The translations under genes and the position numbers were made by a program. Shown piece after piece: positions 50,801-60,202 of a stretch of 64,000 bases of DNA (its first letter is position 1; the number at the start of each line of letters is the position of its first letter). Source of the DNA: Herbidospora solisilvae. GTDB taxonomy: Bacteria > Actinomycetota > Actinomycetes > Streptosporangiales > Streptosporangiaceae. The stretch is from positions 124,001 through 188,000 of the forward strand of contig NZ_WXEW01000013.1 in NCBI RefSeq assembly GCF_009901565.1, written 5' to 3'. Under the pieces are notes generated by a model, which ran no database searches, had not been told where the DNA came from, and was given only the letters and a program-made list of their open reading frames with translations.

Positions 50801-50918
50801 TGGGAGCGTTGGCGTTGCCGATCAGCACGGCCAGCAGCAGCCGTTGCTTCTCCGACCGCAGCGGCACCTGCGCGCCGTCGATCGTGATGTCGAGGGGACC
50901 GAGAACGCGAAGCCTCAT
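47874..50918 (-). CDS. AfsR/SARP-family regulator with NB-ARC and TPR domains
   Basis: This is a 1014-aa transcriptional activator. Residues 1-95 are an OmpR-like winged helix; 95-240 form the bacterial transcriptional activation domain (MWRGPAYGNLAD, LGLEPGAELRALHEEIL), together the SARP module. An NB-ARC ATPase follows, with Walker A GMGGVGKT (303-310), VLLVLDNARD and VTSRD, then a long TPR array. Such AfsR-type proteins activate genes after ligand or partner sensing through the TPRs and bind 11-bp direct repeats. ATG 50918 has AAGG 5 nt upstream; GTG 50924 is possible. It is divergent from the LamG-RHS operon and convergent with the NMHWGN peptides, both preceded by candidate sites. Confidence 0.93.
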   Translation of the reverse strand: MRLRVLGPLDITIDGAQVPLRSEKQRLLLAVLIGNANAPTAGSRLIGALWEEPPASAHENLRLYVYHLRKALGDRDRVVRHPSGYALAVGPGELDAADFEALTAEGARAMNGGDPATGRRLLARALEMWRGPAYGNLADHPAIWPAATRLEEARLRAAELRITADLALGRHEDLIGELTGLVAEHPTRERLRAHLMLALHRAGRRAEALETFREGRRVLIGELGLEPGAELRALHEEILRGDSGTSAPRPAEPKAGPTLFPTPAQLPHDVADFVGRAEELAELDRLLDLRQSQGVPAFLGLTGMGGVGKTGLAVHWAHRVSGRFADGQLYVDLRGYAEDAEPLAPRQVVDRFLRALGVPGSRIPDDVDERAGLLRSVLSRRRVLLVLDNARDAGQVRPLLPGSPGCAVMVTSRDGLDGLVAQERADILQVGTLGDLEGVAVLAGLAGGAVDPADPELARLSELCGGLPLALRIAGARLAGRTRLTAGVLAGHLADERNRLSELSHGGVRVRANFGLSYRDLDPAAATLFRRLSLLGVPDFGEWAGGPLLGIGREPLGELFEQLVAAQLLEVVAQEGTGGVRYRFHDLVRLFARERAMEEDDAAARAEAMGRSLALWLSLAQEAHRREYGGDFAVLRGSTPRRAPDPALADALLGEPIEWLAAERAGLVAAVSQAADLGLASLAWELAMTCVTLFEARSLFDDWRSTHEVALAAARAAGDALGEAAMVYGLGSLALFRQEYATAAELLEDSAARFEALGADHGVGLALRNLALLDRITGTPERAHHRYKEAADLLSEAGDRAAQAHSGIGMAQIRLEEGVFAEAETLLRDALRTFEDIGNRRGQAQALFRLGDAYLRQERPEPARDAFAQALPLVRAIGDLVGEAYLLRGLGQAQLASGERRAAETSMKAAVAAAQRVGDQFAEASASLGLGSLFESGDDLGAAVPHLERAVTLFAEMGNTTWRARAMDALAVTLRRMGDEEAARALWETAHSLLLGLDSPEAEKLAARLAPRSE

Positions 50919-51039
50919 CGCCACCTTCGGGGGTGATCTCCGGGAGTGAGATGCACCTTACCGGTCGAACGTTATATGTGCCTTATTCATTATCGGATCT
51001 GGTTCAAGAGCCATATATCCCACGAAAGTCCACAAGGCT

Positions 51040-51078
51040 ATATACGCCTCTCACATCGCCTATACGGCAAAAATACGC
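51040..51078 (+). promoter_or_regulatory. TATACGS repeats before the LamG-RHS operon (SARP-type site)
   Basis: TATACGG (51061-51067) and AATACGC (51072-51078) are 11 bp apart, with another ATATACGC at 51040-51047. They share the heptamer and spacing of the repeat before the peptides. They lie about 50-85 nt upstream of the LamG start, in the region divergent with the SARP gene. Binding is inferred. Confidence 0.5.
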
Positions 51079-51126
51079 AGGTGCCTCATGGTGTGCCTCA
51101 GCCCCAGCCATACCTGAGGAGACATC

Positions 51127-53787
51127 GTGGTGTCCCGTTCCCGGGCGGCCTCCTTAGCCGTCCTTCTCTCCCTTTCCACGGTCGTGGCCCTCCCCGCTCC
51201 GGCGGCGGCCGTGCCCGTGCCGATCCCGACCGCCCCGACGTGCGTCGCGGCCGCCGACGACCCCGACGGCGCCGCCGGGATGGCCGCCCAGTGCGGCACC
51301 GAGGTCGAGGTGCTCTCGGAACGCACCGAGACCAGCCAGGTCTTCGCCCAGCCCGACGGCACGCTGGAGTCCGTCACCTCCCTCTACCCGACCCAGGTCG
51401 TCAAGAACGGCGTCTGGACCGACGTGAACACGGACCTGCGTCTGTCGGGCGGCGTGACTCCGGTCGCGACCTCGGCCGACGTGCGCTTCTCCACCGGCGG
51501 CGCCGACCCCATGGTGACTCTCACCGAGGGCGCTGCCTCCATCCGGATCAAGTCACCGTGGAACCTTCCCACGCCCTCCCTGAACGGCGACACCGCGACC
51601 TACGTCAACGTGCTGCCCGGCGTCGACCTGCGGTTGCGGGCCGAACCCGACGGCTTCTCGCAGTACCTCGTGGTGAACACGCCGACGGCCGCCGCCAACT
51701 CGGAGCTGGCCCGCATCGCCTTCCCGATCGAGGCGTCCGGCGGGGCGTCGATCCGCGAGAACGAGTCGGCCCTGGAGGTCGTCGACGCCGCCGGGAACGT
51801 GCTGTTCGCGTCGGGCTCGGCGCTCATGTGGGACGCCGACGGCGCGGGTGACGAGGGCGCCGACAGCGCGCCCGGCCGCACCGCCGAGATGGACGTCGAG
51901 GTGTCCGCGCACGAGCTCGTCGTGGTGCCCGACCAGGCCCTGCTGACCGCGCCCGACGCGACCTTCCCCATCTACATCGACCCGGCGTTCAGCAAGCCCA
52001 GCATGGGCGGCAACTGGACCCACACGAACAGCTGCTCGCCCGGCACCAGCTTCTACACCAGCTACCGCAGCGAGTTGCGGGTCGGCCGCCAGTGGAACAC
52101 CTCGTGCAAGTGGCGGGCCTACATGCGGTTCGACACCGCCCAGCTCGCCGGCGCGACGATCCAGGCCGCCGAGTTCGCGGTGACCGCCGACCACGTCGCC
52201 AACTGTGCGGGCGCCAACACCAACCTGCTGTTCCGCAACAACATCTCCGCCATGAACACCGCGACCTGGAACAGCACCAGCAGCGGCAACGTGCAGACCA
52301 TCGGCACCGAGAAGTTCGACGCCAACGAGTCGAGCTGCCCCTCGGGCGACCAGAGGAAGGTCTACGACGACGGCAGCGCCAAGGTGCTGGAAGGCCGGAT
52401 GCAGAGCCAGGCCAACGCCCGCGCCTCGCAGACCACCTTCGCGCTCATCTCGTCGGACGAGGGCGACCACATGGGCTGGAGCAACTTCATCCCGGGCTCG
52501 GTGGCGCTGATCATCACCTACAACCACACCCCGTCGGTGCCGACCTCGCTGAAGATCACCACCGACTGCGGCATCTCCTGCGCCTGGGTGCGCTCGGGCA
52601 CGCCCACGCTGTCGGCGGTCGCCGCCGACCCCAACGGCGGCACCCTCGCCCGGGTCGAGTTCGAGGTGTACGACCGCGCCCGCGCGAGCCGCAAGGCGGC
52701 GTCCGGCTCGGCCGTCTCCAACCGCGCCTCCGGCCAGGCCGCGGCGTGGAAGGTCACGCCGGCGCTGCCCGAGGGCGCGTACTCCTGGCGGGTCCGGGGC
52801 TGTGACGCCTACGTCTGCGGCGGCTGGGGCGGCTGGTTCGACTTCACCGTCGACACCACCGCGCCCACGAACGTCAGCGTGACCTCGGCCGAGTATCCGC
52901 CCGCGAGCGCCGGCACCTGGAACGGCGCGGCCGGCCAGGCGGGCACGTTCACGATCTCCGCGTCCGGCGCGAACCGCTTCGAGCTGACCCTCAACGGCGT
53001 GAACAAGGGCTGGGTGAACACCACCGGCGACGTGTGGACCGGCCCGCTCACCCCCGACCGCGACGGGGTCAACCTGCTCACCGCCCGCGCCGCCGACGCG
53101 GCCGGCAACGTCGCCGGCAGTCCGTTCACCTACGAGTTCCTGGTCCGCCCCGTCCCGGCCAAGGCGGTCGGGTGGGGCTTCAACGAGGCGTCCGGCACCA
53201 CCGCCGCCTCCGACCCGGCCGGGACCACGCTCGACAGCAAGGCCGGTCCGGCCGCCCGCACCGCCGGGAGGAGCGGCGGCTACGCGCTGGCCCTCGACGG
53301 GGCCTCGGCCTGGGCCACCACCCAGCCGGTCGTCGACACCAAGACACCCTTCACGGTGACCGCCCTGGTGAAGCTGAACTCCACCACCGTGAGCGGCCCG
53401 ATGACCGCCGTGTCCTCCCACGGCGCGACCGGCTCGGGCTTCCGTCTCGGCTACCGCGCCGAGGGCTGGTGCTTCTCCATGTACGCCGCCGACGGCGGCG
53501 CCGAGACCAGGGCCTGCTCCACCGAGTCGGTCGGCACCGGCTGGACCCACCTGGCCGGCGTCTACGACGGCACCCGCCTGCGGATCTACGTCAACGGCCT
53601 GAACTGGGAGGAGGCCGACCAGGTGCCCTTCACCTCAACGTGGTCGGCGACGCAGGGCTGGTCGGTCGGCCGGGCCAAGGACGCCGGCGCCCTCACGCAG
53701 TACTGGACCGGCGCCGTCGACAGGGTCGGCGCCTACCAGAAGGCACTGACCCAGAGTGAGATCGTCACGGACGGAGCCAAGGGATGA
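51127..53787 (+). CDS. Secreted LamG-domain protein partnered with RHS
   Basis: This 886-aa secreted protein has a signal peptide (cut near PAAAV, 28). The central part (about 290-460) is a DNRLRE-like beta-sandwich (RAYMRFDTAQLAGATIQAAEF). Fibronectin-like repeats follow, then a C-terminal LamG/concanavalin-like jellyroll (about 665-880: DGASAWATTQPVVDTKTPFTVTALVKLN, WTHLAGVYDGTRLRIYVNG). In actinomycetes such proteins commonly precede RHS genes; here the stop overlaps the RHS start (ATGA). A role in surface binding or in presenting the RHS shell is likely. The GTG start follows GAGGAG; GTG 51130 is equivalent. Confidence 0.88.
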   Translation: MVSRSRAASLAVLLSLSTVVALPAPAAAVPVPIPTAPTCVAAADDPDGAAGMAAQCGTEVEVLSERTETSQVFAQPDGTLESVTSLYPTQVVKNGVWTDVNTDLRLSGGVTPVATSADVRFSTGGADPMVTLTEGAASIRIKSPWNLPTPSLNGDTATYVNVLPGVDLRLRAEPDGFSQYLVVNTPTAAANSELARIAFPIEASGGASIRENESALEVVDAAGNVLFASGSALMWDADGAGDEGADSAPGRTAEMDVEVSAHELVVVPDQALLTAPDATFPIYIDPAFSKPSMGGNWTHTNSCSPGTSFYTSYRSELRVGRQWNTSCKWRAYMRFDTAQLAGATIQAAEFAVTADHVANCAGANTNLLFRNNISAMNTATWNSTSSGNVQTIGTEKFDANESSCPSGDQRKVYDDGSAKVLEGRMQSQANARASQTTFALISSDEGDHMGWSNFIPGSVALIITYNHTPSVPTSLKITTDCGISCAWVRSGTPTLSAVAADPNGGTLARVEFEVYDRARASRKAASGSAVSNRASGQAAAWKVTPALPEGAYSWRVRGCDAYVCGGWGGWFDFTVDTTAPTNVSVTSAEYPPASAGTWNGAAGQAGTFTISASGANRFELTLNGVNKGWVNTTGDVWTGPLTPDRDGVNLLTARAADAAGNVAGSPFTYEFLVRPVPAKAVGWGFNEASGTTAASDPAGTTLDSKAGPAARTAGRSGGYALALDGASAWATTQPVVDTKTPFTVTALVKLNSTTVSGPMTAVSSHGATGSGFRLGYRAEGWCFSMYAADGGAETRACSTESVGTGWTHLAGVYDGTRLRIYVNGLNWEEADQVPFTSTWSATQGWSVGRAKDAGALTQYWTGAVDRVGAYQKALTQSEIVTDGAKG

Positions 53788-56700
53788 GGAAACCGGCCGC
53801 GTTACTGATCGCCCTCGTACTGTCGGGGGCCGGAATCGTCAGCGGGGGGACGGCCAACGCCCTCGCCGACTGGGAGCCCCCGGTCCCGGTCGACGTCACC
53901 CCCGTCCCCGTCGAGGACGAGACGCGGCGCACCGTCGTCGAGACGGCCCAACCGCCCCGGGTCAAGGAACCCTTCACGATCACCTGGCCGGCCGACACCG
54001 CCGCGCAGATCACCCCCGGCGCGCGTGCCGTCGCCGGCCAGCCCGTCACGGTCGCCGCGGCGGCCTCGGTGGGGAGAGTCGGGGTCCGGGTGTACGGCCG
54101 GGCCGCCGCCGAGACCGCCGGGATCAGCGGCGTCATGATGTCGGTGGCGCGCAGCGACGGCCGGCGGTCGGCCGGCACGGTCGGCGTCAACCTCGACTAC
54201 TCCAAGTTCGCGGGCGCCTTCGGCGGCGACTGGGCCAGCCGCCTGCGGCTCGTCCGGCTCCCGGCCTGCGCCCTGACCACCCCCGGCGCGAAGGGCTGCG
54301 GCCTGGACGCCGCCCTTCGCGTGGACGCGAAGAACGACGCCGCGACGCGGACCCTCACGGCCGACGTCGCCCTCCCCGCGGACGGCGCGCCCCAGCTGCT
54401 GGCCGCCGCGGCCGCCCCGGCGGGGCCGAACGGCGACTACAAGGCGACGTCGCTGACCCCGGCCTCGACGTGGCAGGTGTCGCAGCAGACGGGCGCGTTC
54501 TCCTGGAAGTACCCGATCAAGAGCCCGCCCGCGGTGGGCGGCCCGGCGCCCTCGCTGGCCTTCTCCTACTCGTCGCAGGCGGTCGACGGCAAGACCTCGG
54601 GCCAGAACGGGCAGGGGTCGTGGGTCGGCGACGGCTGGGACATGTGGACCGGCTTCATCGAGCGGACGTACAAGAGTTGTCTCGACGACACCAAGGCGGT
54701 CGGCGGGAAGGACCCGAACAACAAGGACAAGAAGACCGGCGACCAGTGCTGGTGGAAGCCCAATGCCACCATGAGCCTCAACGGCAGCTCGACCGAGCTG
54801 ATCGACCTCGGCGGTGGCAAGTGGAAGGGCACCGGCGACGACGGCTCCCGCGTCGAACTGCTGCCGGACGCCTCCAACGGCGTCTACAACGGTGAGCACT
54901 GGAAGGTCACCACGATCGACGGCACCCAGTACTTCTTCGGGCGCCGCACCGACTCGGCCTGGACCACCCAGGTGTACGGCAACCACCCCGGCGACCCCGG
55001 CTACGAGTCCGGCGACTTCGCCGGCAGCCGCGAGACCCAGGCCTGGCGCTGGAACCTCGACCACGTCGTCGACCCGCACGGCAACACGATGACGCTGAGC
55101 TACGGCAAGGAGACCGGCGCCTACGGCCGCGAGTTCGACGCCGACAAGCGCCAGACCTACGACCGCGGCGGCTACCTGACCACCATCGACTACGGCACCC
55201 GCACCGACCAGCCGACCGCCTCCGCGCGGATCGCGTTCGAGGTGGCCGACCGCTGCCTGCCCGGCGCGACCTGCTTCGACTCGGACGGCAAGGCGGTCGC
55301 GGCGTCGTGGCCGGATGTGCCGTGGGACCAGTACTGCCGCGACAAGTGCACCGAGCAGATGTCGCCCACCTTCTGGACGCAGAAGCGGCTGGCCGCGGTC
55401 CGCGCCCAGGTGCGTGACGGCAGCGGCTTCCGCACCGTGGAGTCATGGACGCTGAAGCACTCGTGGCTCAACGCCGGGGTGAGCCAGAACGAGGGCGTGC
55501 CCATGTGGCTCGACTCGATCACCCACTCGGGTTCGGGCATCAAGGGCGGTACGACGGTCACCGACCCGCCGGTGACCTTCTCGCCCGGCGCCGACCCGTT
55601 CCCCAACCGGGTCGACGGCGCCGACGACGGCCGGACCGCGCTCAACCGCTTCCGCGTCGTGTCGATCACCACCGAGACCGGCGCCCAGATCGGCGTCGCC
55701 TACCTGCCGGGCGACTGCACCCGCGCCTCCCTGCCCGCGGTCCACTCCAACGGCAAACGCTGCTTCCCGCAGTGGGCCACCCAGGACGGCACCGATCCGA
55801 CGCTCGACTGGTTCAACAAGTACGTGGTCAAGCGCATCGACCTGTACGACAACGGCGGCGGCTTCACCCACGAGCAGACCAACTACGACTACCTCGACAC
55901 CCCGATGTGGAAGTACGACGACAGCGAGCTCGTCGAGGAGAAGAAGCGCACCTGGGGCCAGTGGCGCGGCTACGGCCACGTCCGCGTCAGGGTCGGCCTG
56001 GAGACCGGGCCGCAGTCGGTCACCGAGTACCGCTACTTCCGCGGCATGGACGGCGACAGACAGCCCGACGACAAGACCCGTGACGTCTGGGTGAAGGACA
56101 GCCTCGACGGCACCGGCGACCCCCACTCCAAGCGCATCGAGGACCACGACGCCTACCAGGGCCAGCTGCGCGAGCAGACCACCTTCGACGGCGTCGGCGG
56201 CCAGTGGATCACCGGGAAGCTCACCGAGCCCGGCTTCACCCAGACCGGCGCGTCGGGGTCGCTCAAGGCGTACATGGTGCACACGCCGGTGCAGCTCACC
56301 CGCACCCGGCTCGCCGACGGCGGGACCCAGTGGTCGAAGGTGCTGACCAAGGTCAACGCCGAGAACCTGCCGACCGAGGTCAGCGACCTCGGCGACGAGT
56401 CCACCCCCGCCGACGACCAGTGCACCAGGACGTCCTACGTCCACAACGGCACCCTGTGGATCAAGGACAAGGTGCTCCAGACCGACCAGTACGGCGTCGC
56501 CTGCTCCGCCACCCCGGCGATCCCCGGCGACGTGATCATGCAGGAGCGCAACTACTACGACGACCCCGCCAAGCCGCTCGGCACCGCGCCGACCCGCGGC
56601 CTGGTCGTCAAGGAGGAGGAGCTCAAGGGCTGGAACGGCGCCACCCCGCAGTGGTTCGCCGTCACCACCACGACCTACGACGCCAACGGGCGCGCGACCT

Positions 56701-59700
56701 CGGCCACCGACTCCCTGAACCGGACGACCAAGACCCAGTACATCCCGGACAAGGCCGGCCCGGTCACCGAGCTGAAGACCACCAACGCGCTGAACCACAC
56801 GGCCTCCTCGCTGATGGAGGCGGCCTGGCAGGTGCCGACGACCGTCACCGACGCGGGCGGGCGCAAGACCGAGCTCGAATACGACGGCGCGGGCCGGCTG
56901 ACCAAGGTCTGGCTGCCGGGCCGGGCCAGGAGCGAGGCCGCCAACATCCTGTACGCCTACAAGGTGCGCAACAACGCGCCGTCGGTCACCACCACGAAGA
57001 AGCTGCTCCCCGACGGCACCGGGCGCTACCAGACCTCGACCGTGCTGTTCGACGCGCTGCTGCGCCAGCGCCAGGCGCAGAGCCAGGCGGTCGGCGGCGG
57101 CCGGGTCATCGCCGACACCGTCTACGACTCGCGCGGCCTGGTCGAATGGACCTCCGAGCCCTACTACCACGACACCGCCGGGCCGGGTGAGGCCATCGCG
57201 GTGCCGACCAAGGCGATCCCGTCGGTCACCGCCAACACCTACGACGGCGCGGGCCGGGTCACCAAGGCCGAGTTCAAGGCCTACGGCGTGACCAAGTGGG
57301 CGACCACGACGGCCTACACCGGCACCGGCACGATCGTCACGCCGCCGATCGGCGGGACCAAGACGGAGACCGTTCAGGACGCCCGGGGCCGGACCGTCGA
57401 ACTGCGCCAGTTCCACTCGTTCACGGCCGCCACCTACGACCGGACCCTGTACACCTACACCGACAAGGGTGACCTGGCGACCATCACCGACCAGGCCGGG
57501 AACGTCTGGCGCACCACCTACGACGTCCGCGGCAACAAGATCAAGATCGAGGACCCGGACAAGGGCGTCAGCGAGCAGACCTTCGACACGACCGGGCAGC
57601 TCACCAGCGTCAAGGACGCGCGGGGCGTCGTGCTCGCGTACACCTACGACCCGCTGGGCCGCAAGACCACGCTGCGCGAGGACTCGGCGACGGGCCCGCT
57701 GCGCTCCGAGTGGCTGTACGACACCGCCCCCGGCGGCCTGGGCAAGCCCGCCGGCTCGATCAGGTACAACGGGACCGCCAAGTACTCGACCCTGATCAGC
57801 GGCTACGACGCCGGCGGCTACGCGACCGGCATGACGGTCACCCTGCCCGCCGAGACGGGCGCGCTGGCGAAGACGTACGAGTACAAGACCTCCTACAAGC
57901 AGGACGGCCAGCCCGCCACGCTGACCCTGCCGGCCGTCGGCAACCTGTCCGAGGAGAAGCTGGAGTACGGCTACAACGCGGTCGGCAAGCAGTCGTACAT
58001 CAAGAGCGGCGTGCAGATCTACGTCAACGACACCGTCTACAACCAGATCGGCGGGCGCATCCAGCGCATCCTCGGTCAGGACGACAAGCGGGTCTGGCAG
58101 ACCGACACCTACGACGAGCCCACCGGCCGCCTGGTGACCAGCTCGACCACGCCGGAGCTGAAGAACCAGACGGTCAACTTCAACTACGAGTACGACCAGA
58201 TGGGCTCGGTCACCAAGGTCAGCGACCGGCCCAACGGCGGCCAGCAGGCCGACCACCAGTGCTTCACCACCGACCACCTGCGCCGCATGACCGAGGCCTG
58301 GACCCCGGCCAACGGCGACTGCAATCCGGCCGCCCGTTCGGCCGGCACGCTCGGCGGCCCGGCGCCCTACTGGCACAGCTACGCCTACACGACCACGGGC
58401 AGCCGGGACACCGAGACCTGGCGCACCGCCACCACCACGACGATCCGCGACTTCGTCCAGCCCGCCCAGGGAGGCGCCGCCGGCTCCAAGCCGCACGCCG
58501 TCACCCGGGTCGACAAGTCCACCGGCGGCTCCGACTCCTACGGCTACGACCAGGCCGGCAACATGAACAGCCGGACCGTCGACGGCGCCGCCACCACCCT
58601 CACCTGGGACGCCGAGGGCGACCTGGCCACCACCGTCCAGAACGGCCAGACCACCTCCTACCTGTACGACACCGAGGGCGCCCGCCTGATCCGCAAGGAG
58701 CCCGGCGCGATCACCGCCTACCTGCCCCACGGCCAGGAGGTGAAGGCGGTCGGCACCACGGTGACCGGCACCCGCTACTACACGCAGGGCGACGACACCG
58801 TCGCGGTGCGGACCGGGACCGGGCTCACCGGCCTGCTCTGGCTGGCCCAGGACCACCACAACACGGCCGAGGCGATGATCAAGGCCGCGGACCTGTCGGC
58901 CACCCGCAAGCGCAGCCTCCCCTTCGGCGCCCAGCGCGGCGCGGGCCCCGCCTTCTGGGCGGGGGAGAAGGGCTTCGTCGGCGGCACGAACGACCCCACG
59001 GGCCTGGTCAACATCGGGGCCCGCGACTACGACCCGCTGCTCGGCGCCTTCATCAGCGTCGACCCGGTGATCGACCCGCTCGACCCGCAGCAGATGCACG
59101 GCTACAGCTACTCCAACGGCAACCCGCTCACCTTCACCGACCCCGACGGACTGCTGTTCGGGATCAAGAAGCCGGCCTGGATGGACAAGGTCACCAACGT
59201 CGCCAAGGCGGTCGCCGTCACGGCGATCAACCACCAGGTCAACGTGGTCAAGGGCGCCGGCAAGTTCCTCTGGGAGCACTCCGGCAAGATCTCCGCGGTC
59301 ACCGGGTACGCGGCGATGGCCGCCGCGGTGATCCCCGGCGGCCAGCCGTTCGCGGCGGTGCTCGGCGCGGTCTCCACCGTGACCGGCGTCATCGACACGG
59401 TGAAGTCGTGCAAGGAGGGCAAGAAGGTCGACTGCGCCGTGGGCGCGGCCGGGCTCGTGCCCTTCGGCAAGGTGCTGGCCAACGGCCCGGCCAAGAACGC
59501 GGCGAAGAAGGCGATCAGAGAGGCGGACAACCGCATCCAGGCCAGGAGACAGGACATCACGATCGACGAGGCCGTCATGGGGCACGCCAAACCCGGTATG
59601 AAGGTCGACATCGAGGCCGAGCGGCTCTACCAGAACCGCCTCAAGATGATCCAGGCCCAGAAGGACCGGGAACGCGCGCTGGCCGCCCAGGCCCGGGCCC

Positions 59701-59879
59701 GCGCCCGCGACCGGGCCTGGGACAACTGGGGCACCGCGCTGAACGTCGAGAACGGCTACAACGAGGCCTGCAAGTACGCCCGCGGCTGCTACGAGCGGGA
59801 GGTGTACGTGCCGGTCGTGGTCCGGACGGTGACGGCCCCGGTCCGGCGGTTCCGCATCCCGCCGCAGTTCCTCTGGTAA
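53784..59879 (+). CDS. Secreted RHS-repeat protein with unassigned C-terminal tail
   Basis: This 2031-aa protein has a signal peptide, an N-terminal SpvB-like part (SLTPASTWQVSQQTGAFSWKYP), a long array of RHS/YD repeats (YDGAGRVTKAEF, YDPLGRKTTLRE and so on) and the RHS core end GARDYDPLLGAFISVDPVIDP near residue 1755, closing at about 1790 (FTDPDGLLFG). The last about 240 residues should be the variable tip. They hold a hydrophobic helix pair (AAMAAAVIPGGQPFAAVLGAVSTVTGV), a charged coiled-coil stretch (RLKMIQAQKDRERALAAQARARARD) and a Cys-containing end, with no toxin motif I recognise. RHS shells usually encapsulate such tips. No cognate immunity gene is evident downstream. Confidence 0.92.
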   Translation: MRKPAALLIALVLSGAGIVSGGTANALADWEPPVPVDVTPVPVEDETRRTVVETAQPPRVKEPFTITWPADTAAQITPGARAVAGQPVTVAAAASVGRVGVRVYGRAAAETAGISGVMMSVARSDGRRSAGTVGVNLDYSKFAGAFGGDWASRLRLVRLPACALTTPGAKGCGLDAALRVDAKNDAATRTLTADVALPADGAPQLLAAAAAPAGPNGDYKATSLTPASTWQVSQQTGAFSWKYPIKSPPAVGGPAPSLAFSYSSQAVDGKTSGQNGQGSWVGDGWDMWTGFIERTYKSCLDDTKAVGGKDPNNKDKKTGDQCWWKPNATMSLNGSSTELIDLGGGKWKGTGDDGSRVELLPDASNGVYNGEHWKVTTIDGTQYFFGRRTDSAWTTQVYGNHPGDPGYESGDFAGSRETQAWRWNLDHVVDPHGNTMTLSYGKETGAYGREFDADKRQTYDRGGYLTTIDYGTRTDQPTASARIAFEVADRCLPGATCFDSDGKAVAASWPDVPWDQYCRDKCTEQMSPTFWTQKRLAAVRAQVRDGSGFRTVESWTLKHSWLNAGVSQNEGVPMWLDSITHSGSGIKGGTTVTDPPVTFSPGADPFPNRVDGADDGRTALNRFRVVSITTETGAQIGVAYLPGDCTRASLPAVHSNGKRCFPQWATQDGTDPTLDWFNKYVVKRIDLYDNGGGFTHEQTNYDYLDTPMWKYDDSELVEEKKRTWGQWRGYGHVRVRVGLETGPQSVTEYRYFRGMDGDRQPDDKTRDVWVKDSLDGTGDPHSKRIEDHDAYQGQLREQTTFDGVGGQWITGKLTEPGFTQTGASGSLKAYMVHTPVQLTRTRLADGGTQWSKVLTKVNAENLPTEVSDLGDESTPADDQCTRTSYVHNGTLWIKDKVLQTDQYGVACSATPAIPGDVIMQERNYYDDPAKPLGTAPTRGLVVKEEELKGWNGATPQWFAVTTTTYDANGRATSATDSLNRTTKTQYIPDKAGPVTELKTTNALNHTASSLMEAAWQVPTTVTDAGGRKTELEYDGAGRLTKVWLPGRARSEAANILYAYKVRNNAPSVTTTKKLLPDGTGRYQTSTVLFDALLRQRQAQSQAVGGGRVIADTVYDSRGLVEWTSEPYYHDTAGPGEAIAVPTKAIPSVTANTYDGAGRVTKAEFKAYGVTKWATTTAYTGTGTIVTPPIGGTKTETVQDARGRTVELRQFHSFTAATYDRTLYTYTDKGDLATITDQAGNVWRTTYDVRGNKIKIEDPDKGVSEQTFDTTGQLTSVKDARGVVLAYTYDPLGRKTTLREDSATGPLRSEWLYDTAPGGLGKPAGSIRYNGTAKYSTLISGYDAGGYATGMTVTLPAETGALAKTYEYKTSYKQDGQPATLTLPAVGNLSEEKLEYGYNAVGKQSYIKSGVQIYVNDTVYNQIGGRIQRILGQDDKRVWQTDTYDEPTGRLVTSSTTPELKNQTVNFNYEYDQMGSVTKVSDRPNGGQQADHQCFTTDHLRRMTEAWTPANGDCNPAARSAGTLGGPAPYWHSYAYTTTGSRDTETWRTATTTTIRDFVQPAQGGAAGSKPHAVTRVDKSTGGSDSYGYDQAGNMNSRTVDGAATTLTWDAEGDLATTVQNGQTTSYLYDTEGARLIRKEPGAITAYLPHGQEVKAVGTTVTGTRYYTQGDDTVAVRTGTGLTGLLWLAQDHHNTAEAMIKAADLSATRKRSLPFGAQRGAGPAFWAGEKGFVGGTNDPTGLVNIGARDYDPLLGAFISVDPVIDPLDPQQMHGYSYSNGNPLTFTDPDGLLFGIKKPAWMDKVTNVAKAVAVTAINHQVNVVKGAGKFLWEHSGKISAVTGYAAMAAAVIPGGQPFAAVLGAVSTVTGVIDTVKSCKEGKKVDCAVGAAGLVPFGKVLANGPAKNAAKKAIREADNRIQARRQDITIDEAVMGHAKPGMKVDIEAERLYQNRLKMIQAQKDRERALAAQARARARDRAWDNWGTALNVENGYNEACKYARGCYEREVYVPVVVRTVTAPVRRFRIPPQFLW

Positions 59880-59904
59880 CCGGGAGCCGCCCTACGATCG
59901 AGGC

Positions 59905-60174
59905 ATGAGTGCCGAGATCAGCCGAGAAGTCATCGACAGGTTCCTGGTCGGGGGCCGCCTGGTGCAGATGCCCGCCAAACACGCGGTGCGCCTGGCGGTC
60001 CTCGACCGTGTCGCCCAGTCGTTCGAGATCGGGGTGCGCTACTCCGAGAAGGAGGTCAACGAGGTCCTCGTCGGTTTCTTCGACGACTACGCCGCCCTGC
60101 GCCGCTACCTCATCGATAATGACCTCTTGTCCAGGGAGGACGGAGTCTACTGGCGCAGTGGCGGCACCGTCTGA
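59905..60174 (+). CDS. DUF2087-domain small protein
   Basis: This 89-aa protein is a whole DUF2087 unit: a basic patch (QMPAKHAVRLAVL), then YSEKEVNEVLVGFFDDYAALRRYLIDNDLL and the closing VYWRSGG. The fold is winged-helix-like and often found in regulators. It follows the RHS gene by 25 nt but, being a widespread family, is unlikely to be its immunity protein. Confidence 0.8.
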   Translation: MSAEISREVIDRFLVGGRLVQMPAKHAVRLAVLDRVAQSFEIGVRYSEKEVNEVLVGFFDDYAALRRYLIDNDLLSREDGVYWRSGGTV

Positions 60175-60202
60175 AACAGCGCGTCTCGGGTAATAAGGGG
60201 CC

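Noticed and set aside
59905..60174. DUF2087 gene as the RHS immunity protein
   Set aside because: The domain is a widespread regulator-like family, and position alone is not enough.
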